From positions 2,232,001 through 2,296,000 of the forward strand of contig NC_017093.1 in NCBI RefSeq assembly GCF_000284295.1: a DNA stretch of 64,000 nt. The letters run 5' to 3'. Under the pieces are notes generated by a model. That model saw only the letters and a program-made list of their open reading frames with translations, was not told the DNA's origin and did no database searches. The position numbers and the translations under genes are program-made. Positions 31,271-40,073 of this stretch are shown here, piece by piece. The DNA comes from Actinoplanes missouriensis 431 (GTDB lineage Bacteria; Actinomycetota; Actinomycetes; Mycobacteriales; Micromonosporaceae). Each line of letters starts with the position of its first letter. The stretch's first letter is position 1.

Positions 31271-32122
31271 ATGAGAATTCTGAAGAACAGGACGAAACGG
31301 GTTGCCGTGGCCGCGTCGCTCGCCGCCGGTCTCGCCGCGCCGATGACCGCGCCCTTGACGAGCCCGGCGGCTGCCGCGCCGCCGCCGTCGGTCGCCGTGC
31401 CGGTGCCGGCCGTCGCGGTTCCGCCACCGCCGGATCCGGCGGCCGCGCACCTCGCCGAGGCGCTGCTGACCGAGAAGGATCTGGGGAAGGGGTGGGCCGC
31501 CTTCGACGGGGATCTGATGGACGACGCGCTGCCGGGGGCGCTGGAGCCGGGTACGAAGGGCGGGGATCCGTGCACGATGCCGGAGTCGCCGCCGCTCAAG
31601 GACGTGGCCGGCCCGCCGAAGGGCAAGCCCGATCCGGCCGGCCCGCCCCCTGTCAAAGGCCAGCCGCCGGTGAAGGACCAGCCGCCGGTGAAGGGTCAGC
31701 CGCCGGTCGGTGGCCGGGCCGGGGGCGAGGTCAGCCTCGAGTACGCGGCGTTCATCCAGGACGCCGAAGGAGCGATGCTCCTGCAGACCATCGCGGGCAC
31801 CGGCGGGAAGAGGGCCCGCGGGCTCGTCGACGACACCCGGGACATGCTGAAACGCTGCCCCACGATCACCACCACGTCGCTGACGCTGACGATGTCGCCG
31901 CTGAAGAAGTTCCCGAAGCTGGGCGACGACTCCCAGGCGATCGACTTCGTGGCCACGGTCAAGGACGGTTCGGTGGAGATCTCCGTACCCGGGAAGATGG
32001 CCGTGGTCGCGGCCGACGAGGTCTATCTGACGGTGACCCTGGTCGGCGCGGAGGAGCCCGAGCGCGACGACCTGAAGAAGTTCACCAAGCGTGCCCTGCG
32101 CAAGATCGACAAAGTCCTCTGA
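31271..32122 (+). CDS. secreted protein with KGQPPVKD-type repeats
   Basis: 283 residues from the ATG at 31271. A Sec-type signal peptide (basic MRILKNRTKR, hydrophobic AVAASLAAGLAAPMTAPL, Ala-x-Ala region SPAAAA) leads a Pro-rich linker. Residues about 118-150 contain PPVKGQ/PPVKDQ repeats. The C-terminal domain (about 160-283) is a compact alpha/beta sequence with VSLEYAAFI and VDDTRDMLKRCPTI. It resembles small extracellular sensor-like domains of actinobacteria, but no family is claimed. Confidence 0.7.
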   Translation: MRILKNRTKRVAVAASLAAGLAAPMTAPLTSPAAAAPPPSVAVPVPAVAVPPPPDPAAAHLAEALLTEKDLGKGWAAFDGDLMDDALPGALEPGTKGGDPCTMPESPPLKDVAGPPKGKPDPAGPPPVKGQPPVKDQPPVKGQPPVGGRAGGEVSLEYAAFIQDAEGAMLLQTIAGTGGKRARGLVDDTRDMLKRCPTITTTSLTLTMSPLKKFPKLGDDSQAIDFVATVKDGSVEISVPGKMAVVAADEVYLTVTLVGAEEPERDDLKKFTKRALRKIDKVL

Positions 32123-32303
32123 CCGAGCCGCCACCGGCGGGAAATGGGGATGCCCCGTCCAGATCGGATCCGTAGTCTCTGGTGCAGAGGCCTAGCCCGG
32201 GCATACTTCGACACTCACTCTCAATGAAAACGCCCGGGCACTTCCCTCATTGTCGGCGTCGCATCGCGGCGCCGATTTCCATTCTTTGCGAGCGGGGGTG
32301 CAC

Positions 32304-34460
32304 ATGGACGCGCTGGAACGTATCGGATTCGACCGCCTGGGACTGGTCGTGACGCCGAGGGGCGTCACCACCCCCGCGGTCTCCGCGCCGCTGCTCGCCG
32401 AGTTCGCGCACGCCGGCGTGCGGTTCGCCAACCCGGAGGAGATCACCGACGGGCTGGCCGGGCCGCACCGCGAGCTGATTGCGCACATCCGGGCCAAGCG
32501 CGGCGACAAGGGTACGTACGCCCCGCTGTTCCGTGGCTTCCCGGAGCGGCTGCCGCAGTTCGACGACGCGGCGTTCCGCTTCGTCATGGCGCGGGTCCGT
32601 CTCCGCACCGGCGACGAAGACTGGGAGGACGCCCTCGACTTCAGCCGTTTCGGCTGGTGGCCGGCCTCCTCGATCCCGCAGGACGAGGCCCGGGCCGAGG
32701 CTGACCGGCGTGCGCAGGCGATGCTGCCCCGGGACAGCCGCATCGAGTGGATCACCGTACGCCTGGTCGAGCGACCGGAGCTGGAGGAGCGGCTGACCAC
32801 CTGGATGCGGGACTGCTTCACCAGCGCGGCGTCGCTGCGCGAGGACGTGCGCAACGACCTCGGCGTGCTGGTGAACCTGCTCGGCGCGGACGGCATCGAG
32901 GTCGGCGACGTCCGGTTCCGGGAGAACCGCACGCTGCTGTTCGAGCTGCTCTGGGCGCTCGACCGGCCGCGGCTGCCGTACACCGGCGCCACGCCGGACG
33001 ACCTGCTGCGCCTGTTCGCGGCGCTGACCGGCGGCGACGTCAGCCTGGCCGAGCCGATCACGTTCCCGCGCCTGACCCGCGCGGACCGCCGCGTCGTGAT
33101 CAACACGCTCGAGGCGAGCGACCGGCTCGGTGACGTCTTCCGCCGTCGCGGCCTGTGGCTGGCGATCGACCGTGGGCTGCACGTCGGTGAGTTCCGCGCG
33201 CCTCGGGTGCGTGACACGTTCGCGCTGCTGCGGGAGACCCGCCACGACTACACGGCGTTCCCGTCCCGGTTCGAGCGGACGCTTGCCCGTGACCACGCGG
33301 CCGCGGTGCGTCTCGCCGCTGCCGAGGCGCCCGGTCTGCTCGGCCGGAGCCTGCGCCGGCTGGCCTCCCTGGCGGAGGACGAGGCCGAACGGGCCGCGCT
33401 TGTCGACGCGATCGCCGAAGCCGGCGAGCGGATCCCGCTGCGGGTCCTGCTGGCCGCCCGGGCCCAGCTGGCTGACAACGGACGCACGTACCCCCGTGTG
33501 GTTTTCGGCAAGGACGGCTCGGCACTGCCGATCGTGCGCGAGCCGGGCCACCTCGCCGTGCCGAAGGACTTCCGCGCGGCGCTGCTCGCGGCGATCGACG
33601 GCACGGTGGACGCGCGGGTCGTGGCGAAGGGCGACTGGTCCGGCGAGACCGTCTGGATCGAGCCGGGCCTGGACCGGCTGCTGCTGCCGGACCAGCTACG
33701 GGCCACCGCGCAGGGCCTGGTCCAGGTGGAGCGCGGCAGCCGGCTGCCGGTCGGTGACGCCGCGGTGGTGCGGCTGTTCGTGCACTGGCGCGAAGCGGGC
33801 GAGCGCAGCGACCTGGACCTGTCGTGCGTGGCGCTGGACGAGCGGTTCCAGATCGTCGACCAGGTCTCCTGGACGAACCTCGGCAACGGGGTGATGACGC
33901 ACTCCGGTGACCTCACGTCCGCTGAGAACGGGGCCGAGGAGTTCCTCGACATCGACATGTCCCGGGCGATCGGGATCGGTCGCAAGCGCGGCTGGCGCTA
34001 CCTCGTGCCGGTGATCTTCCGTTATGCCGGTCCGACGTTCGAGGCGCTCGCCGAGGCGTACACCGGGTGGATGCTGCGCAACGACGCGACCAGCCGCAAC
34101 CGGGTGTTCGACCCGGCGACGGTGGCGAACGCGTTCCCGCTGACCGGCCGGAAGCGCTACGCCGTGCCGATGCTGCTCGACCTGGAGAGTGGCGAGGTGC
34201 TCTATGTGGACGTCTACCTGAACTCGGCGCCGCGCGCCCGGGTCGAGCAGGACGGCCGGGACGTGGCGCTGCTGGTCGCGGCGGTCGCGGGCCGCCGCCG
34301 GACGAAGGTGACGATCGCGGAGCTGGCGCTGACCCACGTGTATTCGCGCGGGGCGACGCTTGTCGACGACCCGGCAAAAGCAACGATCACTTTCGGTACG
34401 GGGGAGGGGCGCACCTATGACGCGCTGCGCCCCGAGAAGCTGCTGGCCGACTTGCTCTGA
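32304..34460 (+). CDS. large protein with TerD-like domain (SCO0854/MXAN_6230-type)
   Basis: 718 residues from the ATG at 32304 with GGGGGTG upstream. The N-terminal 430 residues are mostly helical and of unknown fold. Residues about 480-570 (HWREAGERSDLDLSCVALDE, then HSGDLTSAENGAEEFLDIDM) match the TerD family of calcium-binding stress proteins (DLD-SG-D pattern). The last part (YAVPMLLDLESGEVLYVDVY) is the tail typical of the SCO0854-type proteins. It is probably cytoplasmic and tied to envelope or tellurite-type stress. No ter operon partners lie nearby. Family naming is from memory. Confidence 0.7.
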   Translation: MDALERIGFDRLGLVVTPRGVTTPAVSAPLLAEFAHAGVRFANPEEITDGLAGPHRELIAHIRAKRGDKGTYAPLFRGFPERLPQFDDAAFRFVMARVRLRTGDEDWEDALDFSRFGWWPASSIPQDEARAEADRRAQAMLPRDSRIEWITVRLVERPELEERLTTWMRDCFTSAASLREDVRNDLGVLVNLLGADGIEVGDVRFRENRTLLFELLWALDRPRLPYTGATPDDLLRLFAALTGGDVSLAEPITFPRLTRADRRVVINTLEASDRLGDVFRRRGLWLAIDRGLHVGEFRAPRVRDTFALLRETRHDYTAFPSRFERTLARDHAAAVRLAAAEAPGLLGRSLRRLASLAEDEAERAALVDAIAEAGERIPLRVLLAARAQLADNGRTYPRVVFGKDGSALPIVREPGHLAVPKDFRAALLAAIDGTVDARVVAKGDWSGETVWIEPGLDRLLLPDQLRATAQGLVQVERGSRLPVGDAAVVRLFVHWREAGERSDLDLSCVALDERFQIVDQVSWTNLGNGVMTHSGDLTSAENGAEEFLDIDMSRAIGIGRKRGWRYLVPVIFRYAGPTFEALAEAYTGWMLRNDATSRNRVFDPATVANAFPLTGRKRYAVPMLLDLESGEVLYVDVYLNSAPRARVEQDGRDVALLVAAVAGRRRTKVTIAELALTHVYSRGATLVDDPAKATITFGTGEGRTYDALRPEKLLADLL

Positions 34461-34913
34461 GCAGCAGCCGGTCCCGGGCCGCGGCTTGTCCCGGGCGGCG
34501 GCCGGTCCCGAGCAGCTGCGGCTCGGACTGCGGCCTGTCCCGGGCGGCAGCGTGTTCCGGGCGGCAGCGTGTTCCGGGCGGCGGCGGGTTCCGGGCGGCG
34601 GCGGGTTCCGGGCATCAACCTAGATTCCTAGGACGCTAAGGCCGACGGGGCTGCGGTAACTGCCGCTCGGCTACACCCCAACTCCACACGCTGCGCGGGC
34701 ATGCGTGCCCGGCCGTGGATCGTGGAACTTCGCGGGCCGGCTGGCGCTGAGCGCGACCACACTGACGACCGGCCGGACCGGCCGGCGTTCAGTGCTGGTC
34801 TCGCGTGCAGAACCCGGGCACGGCAGTAACCGCTTGCGCTGGCGAAGCGGGCCCGGGCTCCGCACGCCTGGAGGGTTGCCCCGATCGCACGCTGGTATCT
34901 AACATTTCAATTT
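34461..34913. other. 453-bp intergenic stretch with 17-bp repeats and a large hairpin
   Basis: 34541-34612 contains consecutive 17-bp units (GGGCGGCAGCGTGTTCC twice, GGGCGGCGGCGGGTTCC twice) and looser copies before them. 34736-34754 is a copy of the GCCGGCTGG-GCT family. 34760-34776 and 34778-34794 form a 17-bp imperfect stem (CACTGACGACCGGCCGG with CCGGCCGGCGTTCAGTG). No gene is supported. A -10-like TAACAT (34900-34905) precedes the GntR gene by 8 bp. Confidence 0.6.
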
Positions 34914-35549
34914 GTGGAGAGTGTGGGACGGCATCTGCTGCGGGACGCGGCCTACGGGCGTCTGCGCGGCGCCATCGTCGACGGGACGCTGGCGCCCGGC
35001 CTCGCGCTGAAACCCGACGACCTCGCCGAGCAACTGGGGCTGTCGCGGGCGCCGATCCGGGACGCGCTGGCCCGGCTCGCCGCGGACGGGCTGGTCGAGA
35101 CGAAGCCGCAGAGCTACACCCGGGTCACCGAGGTGGTGCCCAAGGAGGTCGAGGACGCGGCCGCCGTGGTCGGGGCGATGCACGCTCTCGCCGTACAGTC
35201 AATCGCTCGAAGAATGACCACTGACCAGCTGGAACGGATGCGCGAAGCCAACGCGCGGTTCGCCGCGGCGGTGGCCGCGGGTGATGTGGAGGCGGCTCTG
35301 GCGGCCGACGACGACGTGCACGCGATCCCGCTGCACGGTTGCGGCAATGCGGCGGCCGCGGCCACCGCCGAGCGTTACACCCCGCTGGTACGCCGTGCCG
35401 AGCGTCTCCTCTTCACCTCTCCGCAAGCGTCCCGTTCGGTGCGTCTGCACGACGAGCTGATCGACGCCCTGGCCGCGCGTGACGCGGCACGGGCGATCGC
35501 GGTCAACGCCGAGATCTGGGGTCACCTGCACCACAGCGTCAACCTTTAG
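34914..35549 (+). CDS. GntR-family (FadR-type) regulator next to ACC deaminase
   Basis: 211 residues, GTG start. Winged helix-turn-helix ([20 protein letters not shown], about 38-57) and a helical FCD ligand domain with metal-binding-type His residues ([19 protein letters not shown]). A -10-like TAACAT 8 bp upstream suggests a very short or absent leader. It sits 8 bp before acdS, and GntR-type regulators are known neighbours of acdS in actinobacteria, so it probably controls ACC deaminase expression in response to ACC or a related amino acid. Confidence 0.85.
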   Translation: MESVGRHLLRDAAYGRLRGAIVDGTLAPGLALKPDDLAEQLGLSRAPIRDALARLAADGLVETKPQSYTRVTEVVPKEVEDAAAVVGAMHALAVQSIARRMTTDQLERMREANARFAAAVAAGDVEAALAADDDVHAIPLHGCGNAAAAATAERYTPLVRRAERLLFTSPQASRSVRLHDELIDALAARDAARAIAVNAEIWGHLHHSVNL

Positions 35550-35557
35550 GAGTCGTC

Positions 35558-36568
35558 TTGCCTCTCGCCGATTTTCCCCGTCGTCCGCTGCTGTTCGGCC
35601 CGTCGCCGGTGCACCGCCTGGATCGGTTGACCGCGCACCTCGGCGGCGCCGCCGTCTGGGCGAAGCGGGAGGACTGCAACTCCGGCATCGCCTACGGCGG
35701 CAACAAGACCCGCAAACTGGAATATCTGGTGGCGGACGCGCTCGCGCAGGGCGCCGACACGCTCGTCTCGATCGGCGGCGTGCAGTCGAACCACACCCGG
35801 CAGGTCGCGGCGGTCGCGGCCGCCACCGGGCTGAAGTGTGTGCTGGTGCAGGAGAGCTGGGTGGACTGGCCGGACAGCGTCTACGACAAGGTCGGCAACA
35901 TCCTGATCAGCCGGCTCGCCGGCGCGGACGTCCGGCTGGTGCGGGCCGGGTTCGGCATCGGCTTCAAGGAGAGCTGGGACGCGGCGATCGCCGACGTCAA
36001 GGCCTCCGGGGGTACGCCGTACGCGATCCCGGCCGGCGCGTCGGATCACCGGCTCGGCGGGCTGGGGTTCGCGAACTGGGCCTACGAGGTGATCGAGCAG
36101 GAGCGTGAGCTGGGCGTCTTCTTCGACACGATCGTCGTGTGCTCGGTGACCGGGAGCACGCAGGCCGGCATGATCGCCGGGTTCGCGGCGGCCGGTGGGC
36201 GTCCGCGCCGGGTGATCGGGATCGATGGGTCGGCGAAACCGGCGGAGACCCGGGAGCAGGTGGCCCGGATCGCCCGGGCGACGGCGTCGCTGATCGGGGT
36301 GGAGCGGGAGCTGACCGAGGACGAGATCGTTCTGGACGAGCGGTACCACGCCGGGGTGTACGGGATTCCGGACGACACGACACTGGACGCGATGCGGCTG
36401 GCGGCCCGGACCGAGGGGATGGTGACCGATCCGGTCTATGAGGGCAAGTCGATGGCGGGTCTGATCGATCTGGTCGGCCGGGGTGAGATCGGCCGGGATT
36501 CCACCGTGCTCTACGCGCACCTGGGCGGGCAGCCGGCGCTCAACGCGTACGCCGGCCTGGCCCTGTGA
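35558..36568 (+). CDS. acdS: 1-aminocyclopropane-1-carboxylate deaminase
   Basis: 336 residues from the TTG at 35558, with TTTAGGAG ahead. PLP Lys in [11 protein letters not shown] (Lys50), substrate motif [20 protein letters not shown] phosphate loop, and the deaminase-specific VYEGKSM and [12 protein letters not shown] segments with the Glu and Leu that separate ACC deaminases from D-cysteine desulfhydrases. It converts the ethylene precursor ACC to 2-oxobutanoate and ammonia, a trait of plant-associated bacteria. Very close to the Pseudomonas enzyme along its whole length. Confidence 0.93.
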   Translation: MPLADFPRRPLLFGPSPVHRLDRLTAHLGGAAVWAKREDCNSGIAYGGNKTRKLEYLVADALAQGADTLVSIGGVQSNHTRQVAAVAAATGLKCVLVQESWVDWPDSVYDKVGNILISRLAGADVRLVRAGFGIGFKESWDAAIADVKASGGTPYAIPAGASDHRLGGLGFANWAYEVIEQERELGVFFDTIVVCSVTGSTQAGMIAGFAAAGGRPRRVIGIDGSAKPAETREQVARIARATASLIGVERELTEDEIVLDERYHAGVYGIPDDTTLDAMRLAARTEGMVTDPVYEGKSMAGLIDLVGRGEIGRDSTVLYAHLGGQPALNAYAGLAL

Positions 36569-36575
36569 TCTGTGG

Positions 36576-36953
36576 TCATTCGATCCAGACGACTTCGATG
36601 TTGGTGGGGTCGTCGTGGTCGGTGACGCAGCGGAACGTGGCGCCGGGGTGGACGGCGGCGGCCTGCGCGGAGGTGAGCGTGTCGCGCACTGTCGCGTCGT
36701 AGCCGGGTGAGCCGTCGTCGGGCTGCACGTGCAGGTCGACCTGGTAGACGTTGTCGTTGTCGAAGGTCACGTTGGTGACCGTGACTGATCGGACTGTCGC
36801 GGTGCAGGGCCGGCCGGCCGTGATGTGGCCGTCGCCGATCTCCTCGGCGTCGACGAGCCGGCTCGTCAGCCACGCGATGCCCCCGACGACGCCCAGGGTG
36901 AGGGCGAGGATGCTCGCGGGCAGCAGCCAGCTCAGGTAACGCCGTCGCCTCAT
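36576..36953 (-). CDS. membrane-anchored hypothetical protein
   Basis: 125 residues. RRRRYLSWLLPASILALTLG forms a basic start and one transmembrane helix. The remaining 90 residues are an extracytoplasmic beta-rich domain with two Cys (about 50 and 108), possibly a disulfide, and a regular VTVTNVTFDNDNVYQVDLHV strand pattern. Lone gene converging on acdS. Function unknown. Confidence 0.65.
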   Translation of the reverse strand: MRRRRYLSWLLPASILALTLGVVGGIAWLTSRLVDAEEIGDGHITAGRPCTATVRSVTVTNVTFDNDNVYQVDLHVQPDDGSPGYDATVRDTLTSAQAAAVHPGATFRCVTDHDDPTNIEVVWIE

Positions 36954-37159
36954 GCGTCATCTCCCCGTTCGTGCCAGGTTCGTCGCAGCCTTCCACCCGC
37001 CGTCGCAGGCGTGTCCGGGGCTCGCAGGTCGGAGCGTAATGGGGTTTCCTGGAGGAAAGCTGCGCCTCCTCTCATGCCGGTCCGACACGGGCGGCACAGG
37101 GCATTCATAGACTCCGCTGTTTGCATGGTGCCAGGCAATCGGCACATTGCGGAGGAAAC

Positions 37160-38155
37160 GTGAGTTCAACGTATCAGGGGCGTCGTCTTCCGAATCCGGA
37201 CGAGGAGGTGTTCGACCAGGGCCTCGGCTTCGACCTCGGCACGCTGCTGGGTCGCCGGCAGGTCCTGCGCGCGTTCGGTGTCGGCGCGGCTGCCTTCGGG
37301 CTCGCGGCGTGCGGCACCGAGTCGTCGGATTCCGCCTCTCCGGCGTCGTCGTCGAGCACCTCGTCCGGGGAGATCCCGGACGAGACGGCCGGGCCGTACC
37401 CCGGCGACGGGTCGAACGGGCCGGACGTCCTGGAGCAGAGCGGAATCGTCCGCAGTGACATCCGGTCCAGCTTCGGCGATTCGACGACCACTGCCGAAGG
37501 CGTACCGATGACCCTCGAGCTGCAGATCAAGGACCTGGCGAACGGCGGGCCGGCGTTCGCCGGGGTGGCCGTCTACGTGTGGCACTGTGACCGGTCCGGC
37601 GGGTACTCGATGTACTCCGACGGGCTCACCGGGGAGAACTATCTGCGCGGCGTGCAGGTCGCCGACGACTCCGGGAAGGTGACGTTCACCAGCATCTTCC
37701 CGGCCTGCTACACCGGCCGGTGGCCGCACGTGCACTTCGAGGTCTACCCGGGTCAGGCGGACATCACCGACTCGACGAAGGCCATCGCGACCTCGCAGGT
37801 GGCGCTGCCGAAGGACACCTGCGACACGGTCTACAAGCAGTCCGGGTACGAGGCGTCGGTCACGAACCTGGCGCAGGTCACGCTGGACAGCGACAACGTG
37901 TTCGGCGACGACAACGGCAAGAGTCAGCTGGGAACCGTGACCGGGGACGTGAGCAGCGGTTACACGGTGTCCCTGTCGGTGGGCGTGGACACCCGGACGA
38001 CGCCTGCCGCGGGCGCGGCGCCGGCCGCTGGCGGCGGTCCCGGCGGTGGCGGGACCCCGCCGTCGGGTGGCCCGGGTGGCACGCCGCCCTCGGGGGCACC
38101 GGGTGGCGACGGTCCGGGTGGGACGCCGCCGAGCGGTGCGCCGCCGGCGGCCTGA
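37160..38155 (+). CDS. twin-arginine lipoprotein with an intradiol-dioxygenase-like domain
   Basis: 331 residues from the GTG at 37160, ribosome site GGAGGAA. N-terminal Tat/lipoprotein signal GRRQVLRAFGVGAAAFGLAA followed by Cys. The domain at about 75-270 has the ring-cleavage dioxygenase layout: WHCDRSGGYSMY and CYTGRWPHVHFEVY supply the two Tyr and two His iron ligands. The tail (about 285-331) is Gly/Pro-rich (GGTPPSGAPGG repeats), probably a cell-wall spacer. Extracellular oxidation of aromatics is a family expectation; these secreted forms are poorly characterised. Confidence 0.82.
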   Translation: MSSTYQGRRLPNPDEEVFDQGLGFDLGTLLGRRQVLRAFGVGAAAFGLAACGTESSDSASPASSSSTSSGEIPDETAGPYPGDGSNGPDVLEQSGIVRSDIRSSFGDSTTTAEGVPMTLELQIKDLANGGPAFAGVAVYVWHCDRSGGYSMYSDGLTGENYLRGVQVADDSGKVTFTSIFPACYTGRWPHVHFEVYPGQADITDSTKAIATSQVALPKDTCDTVYKQSGYEASVTNLAQVTLDSDNVFGDDNGKSQLGTVTGDVSSGYTVSLSVGVDTRTTPAAGAAPAAGGGPGGGGTPPSGGPGGTPPSGAPGGDGPGGTPPSGAPPAA

Positions 38156-38176
38156 CCCGTCCGTTTCTGACCATCA

Positions 38177-38210
38177 CAGCGCCGCGCGGAGCCGACGCCG
38201 CGCGGCGCTG
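38177..38210. terminator. 13-bp-stem hairpin downstream of the dioxygenase-like gene
   Basis: CAGCGCCGCGCGG (38177-38189) pairs perfectly with CCGCGCGGCGCTG (38198-38210) around 8 nt. It starts 22 bp after the stop codon. There is no T-run, as is usual for actinobacterial hairpin terminators. A TTGACA follows at 38217 and may start the next promoter. Confidence 0.6.
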
Positions 38211-38278
38211 ATGTATTGACAATCGTCGCTGAAAACGATCCTCTGGCGGTGGTCATCCACGTCTTGGAGGTGGGCTCG

Positions 38279-39598
38279 ATGCGGCGGCTCAGCACCCTGC
38301 TCGTTGCTGCGGTGGTCACGACGGCGGCCCTCACCGGCCCGGCCGGCGCGGGCGGTGGCGGCGCCGGCGGGAGCGGCTCGGCCTGGGTGGGCACCTGGGG
38401 CACTGCGGTGACCGGGCCGGCGCTGCCGCCGCAGCCCGCGACCGTCTTCCAGGATCAGACGCTGCGGCAGATCGTGCGCGTCAGCACCGCCGGCAGCGAG
38501 CTGCGGGTCCGGCTGTCGAACGAGTACGGCGCCGCGCCGCTCGTGGTCGGCGAGGCGCGGGTCGCCCGCCGCCCGGCCGGGGCCACCGGCTCGGAGATCG
38601 TGCCGGGCACCGACCGGGCGCTGAGTTTCGGCGGCCGGTCGTCGGTCTCGATCCCGCCCGGCGCGCCCGCGGTGAGCGACCCGGTGCGCCTCCGGGTGCC
38701 GGCGCTCTCCGACCTGGTGATCAGCATCTACCTGCCCGGCCGCACGCCCGCGTCGACGGTGCACGGCTCGGCGTACCAGCGCAACTTCGTCGCCGCCGGC
38801 AACGTCACCCGGGCGGCCGCGCTGACCGGGGCGACCGAGACGACGTCCTGGCACTTCCTGTCCGGGGTGAGCGTGGCGGCTCCGGCCCGGTCCGGCGCGG
38901 TGGTGGCGTTCGGTGACTCGATCACCGACGGCGCGATCACCACGGTGGACGCGAACCACCGCTGGCCGGACTTGCTGGCGCGGCGGCTGCAGGCCGACCG
39001 GTCGCTGCGGCACCTCGGCGTGCTGAACAAGGGCATCGGCGGCAACCGGATCCTGCACGACGGCAACACGCTGCCGGACACCTCGTTCGCCGGGATCGGC
39101 CCGCTCTTCGGCGACAGCGCGCTGAGCCGGTTCGACCGGGACGTGGCGGCGCAGCCGGGCGTCCGGTACGTGGTGGTGCTGCTCGGCATCAACGACATCG
39201 GCCAGCCCGGATCGACGTCGCCGGTCTCCGAGGCGGTCACCGTCGAGGAGCTGATCGGCGGGTACCGGCAGATGATCGCCCGGGCGCACGAGCGGGGCCT
39301 GCTGATCTACGGCGCGACGCTGACGCCGTTCGCGGACACCACGATCCCCGGCTACTACAGCGCCGCGAACGAGGCGAAGCGCCAGGCGGTGAACAGGTGG
39401 ATCCGGTCCGGCGGCGAGTGGGACGCGGTGATCGACTTCGACCGGGCGGTGCGGGATCCGGCGCAGCCGCTGCGGATGCTGCCGGCCTTCGACAGCGGCG
39501 ATCACCTGCACCCGAACGACGCCGGGATGCAGGCGATGGCCGAGGCGATCCCGCTGCGGCTCTTCACCCGCGGCGTGACCGCGGTGCGCGCTTCCTAG
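38279..39598 (+). CDS. secreted SGNH/GDSL hydrolase
   Basis: 439 residues from the ATG at 38279. Sec signal peptide (MRRLSTLLVAAVVTTAALTG). A beta-rich N-terminal domain covers about 35-215. The SGNH catalytic domain follows, with VVAFGDSITDG (Ser), GIGGNRIL (Gly), LLGINDIG (Asn) and SGDHLHPND (Asp/His). It is probably an extracellular esterase acting on acylated polysaccharide or lipid. A TTGACA box lies at 38217. Confidence 0.88.
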   Translation: MRRLSTLLVAAVVTTAALTGPAGAGGGGAGGSGSAWVGTWGTAVTGPALPPQPATVFQDQTLRQIVRVSTAGSELRVRLSNEYGAAPLVVGEARVARRPAGATGSEIVPGTDRALSFGGRSSVSIPPGAPAVSDPVRLRVPALSDLVISIYLPGRTPASTVHGSAYQRNFVAAGNVTRAAALTGATETTSWHFLSGVSVAAPARSGAVVAFGDSITDGAITTVDANHRWPDLLARRLQADRSLRHLGVLNKGIGGNRILHDGNTLPDTSFAGIGPLFGDSALSRFDRDVAAQPGVRYVVVLLGINDIGQPGSTSPVSEAVTVEELIGGYRQMIARAHERGLLIYGATLTPFADTTIPGYYSAANEAKRQAVNRWIRSGGEWDAVIDFDRAVRDPAQPLRMLPAFDSGDHLHPNDAGMQAMAEAIPLRLFTRGVTAVRAS

Positions 39599-39930
39599 AG
39601 GACCTTCGTGCCGTACATCTCGCCGAGGGGGTCCGCGATCAGCTCGATGCGGGCCCCGTCGGGGTCGGTGAAGTAGACCGAGACGCCGCTGTGGACGGCG
39701 TGCTCCACCCCGGCCTCGGCGAGTCGTGCCACCAGTTCGTCCCAGCGGGCGGGGTCGACCGAGATGGCCATGTGGTGCAGGCCGCCGAGCACCTCCGCGT
39801 ATGGGCCGAGGTCCAGGCCGGGCAGGTCGAAGAAGGCCAGCAGGTTGCCGTTGCCGATGTCGAAGAAGAAGTGTGGCGATCCGCTTCGAGCTTCGCGAGG
39901 TCGGTGCCGCTCATGGGTACGAGCTTGCCC
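39595..39930 (-). pseudogene. 5'-truncated, frameshifted VOC/glyoxalase-family gene
   Basis: The C-terminal half of a vicinal-oxygen-chelate protein is intact in one frame: SPHFFFDIGNGNLLAFFDLP, then GGLHHMAISVDPARWDELVA and FTDPDGARIELIADP. Nothing matching the N-terminal betaalphabetabetabeta module precedes it. The ATG at 39914 opens a different frame (MSGTDLAKLEAD) that would need a frameshift near 39875 to join. Only a 65-residue stretch from the ATG at 39792 is readable alone. Most likely a decayed gene. Confidence 0.65.
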
Positions 39931-40013
39931 TGCTGGGGCCGGTGGACGGAAGCTTTCCCGCCGGGCCGCGACCGTTATCGATGAAGCGCGTTCTCCAAAG
40001 GGTTACAGCACGG

Positions 40014-40041
40014 TAAAATGAGCGGGCTGGGAGCGCTCCCA
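40014..40041 (+). promoter_or_regulatory. promoter with perfect CebR-type operator
   Basis: TGGGAGCGCTCCCA (40028-40041) is exactly the palindrome bound by CebR, the LacI-type cellobiose repressor of Streptomyces. A -10-like TAAAAT (40014-40019) ends 8 bp before it, so a bound repressor would sit on the transcription start. The gene downstream is cellobiose phosphorylase. Confidence 0.8.
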
Positions 40042-40073
40042 CAACTTCCGACCCGACTCCGCAGGAGGACCTG

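Noticed and set aside
31160..32134. Antisense frame under the secreted repeat protein
   Set aside because: Composition bias only; the plus-strand gene has a clear signal peptide.
36590..37150. Riboswitch-like structure before the dioxygenase lipoprotein
   Set aside because: Only short 5-bp stems are visible; no known aptamer core could be recognised.
38174..39511. Long antisense frame under the SGNH hydrolase
   Set aside because: Low-complexity Arg/Gly-rich product; the sense gene has signal peptide and catalytic motifs.
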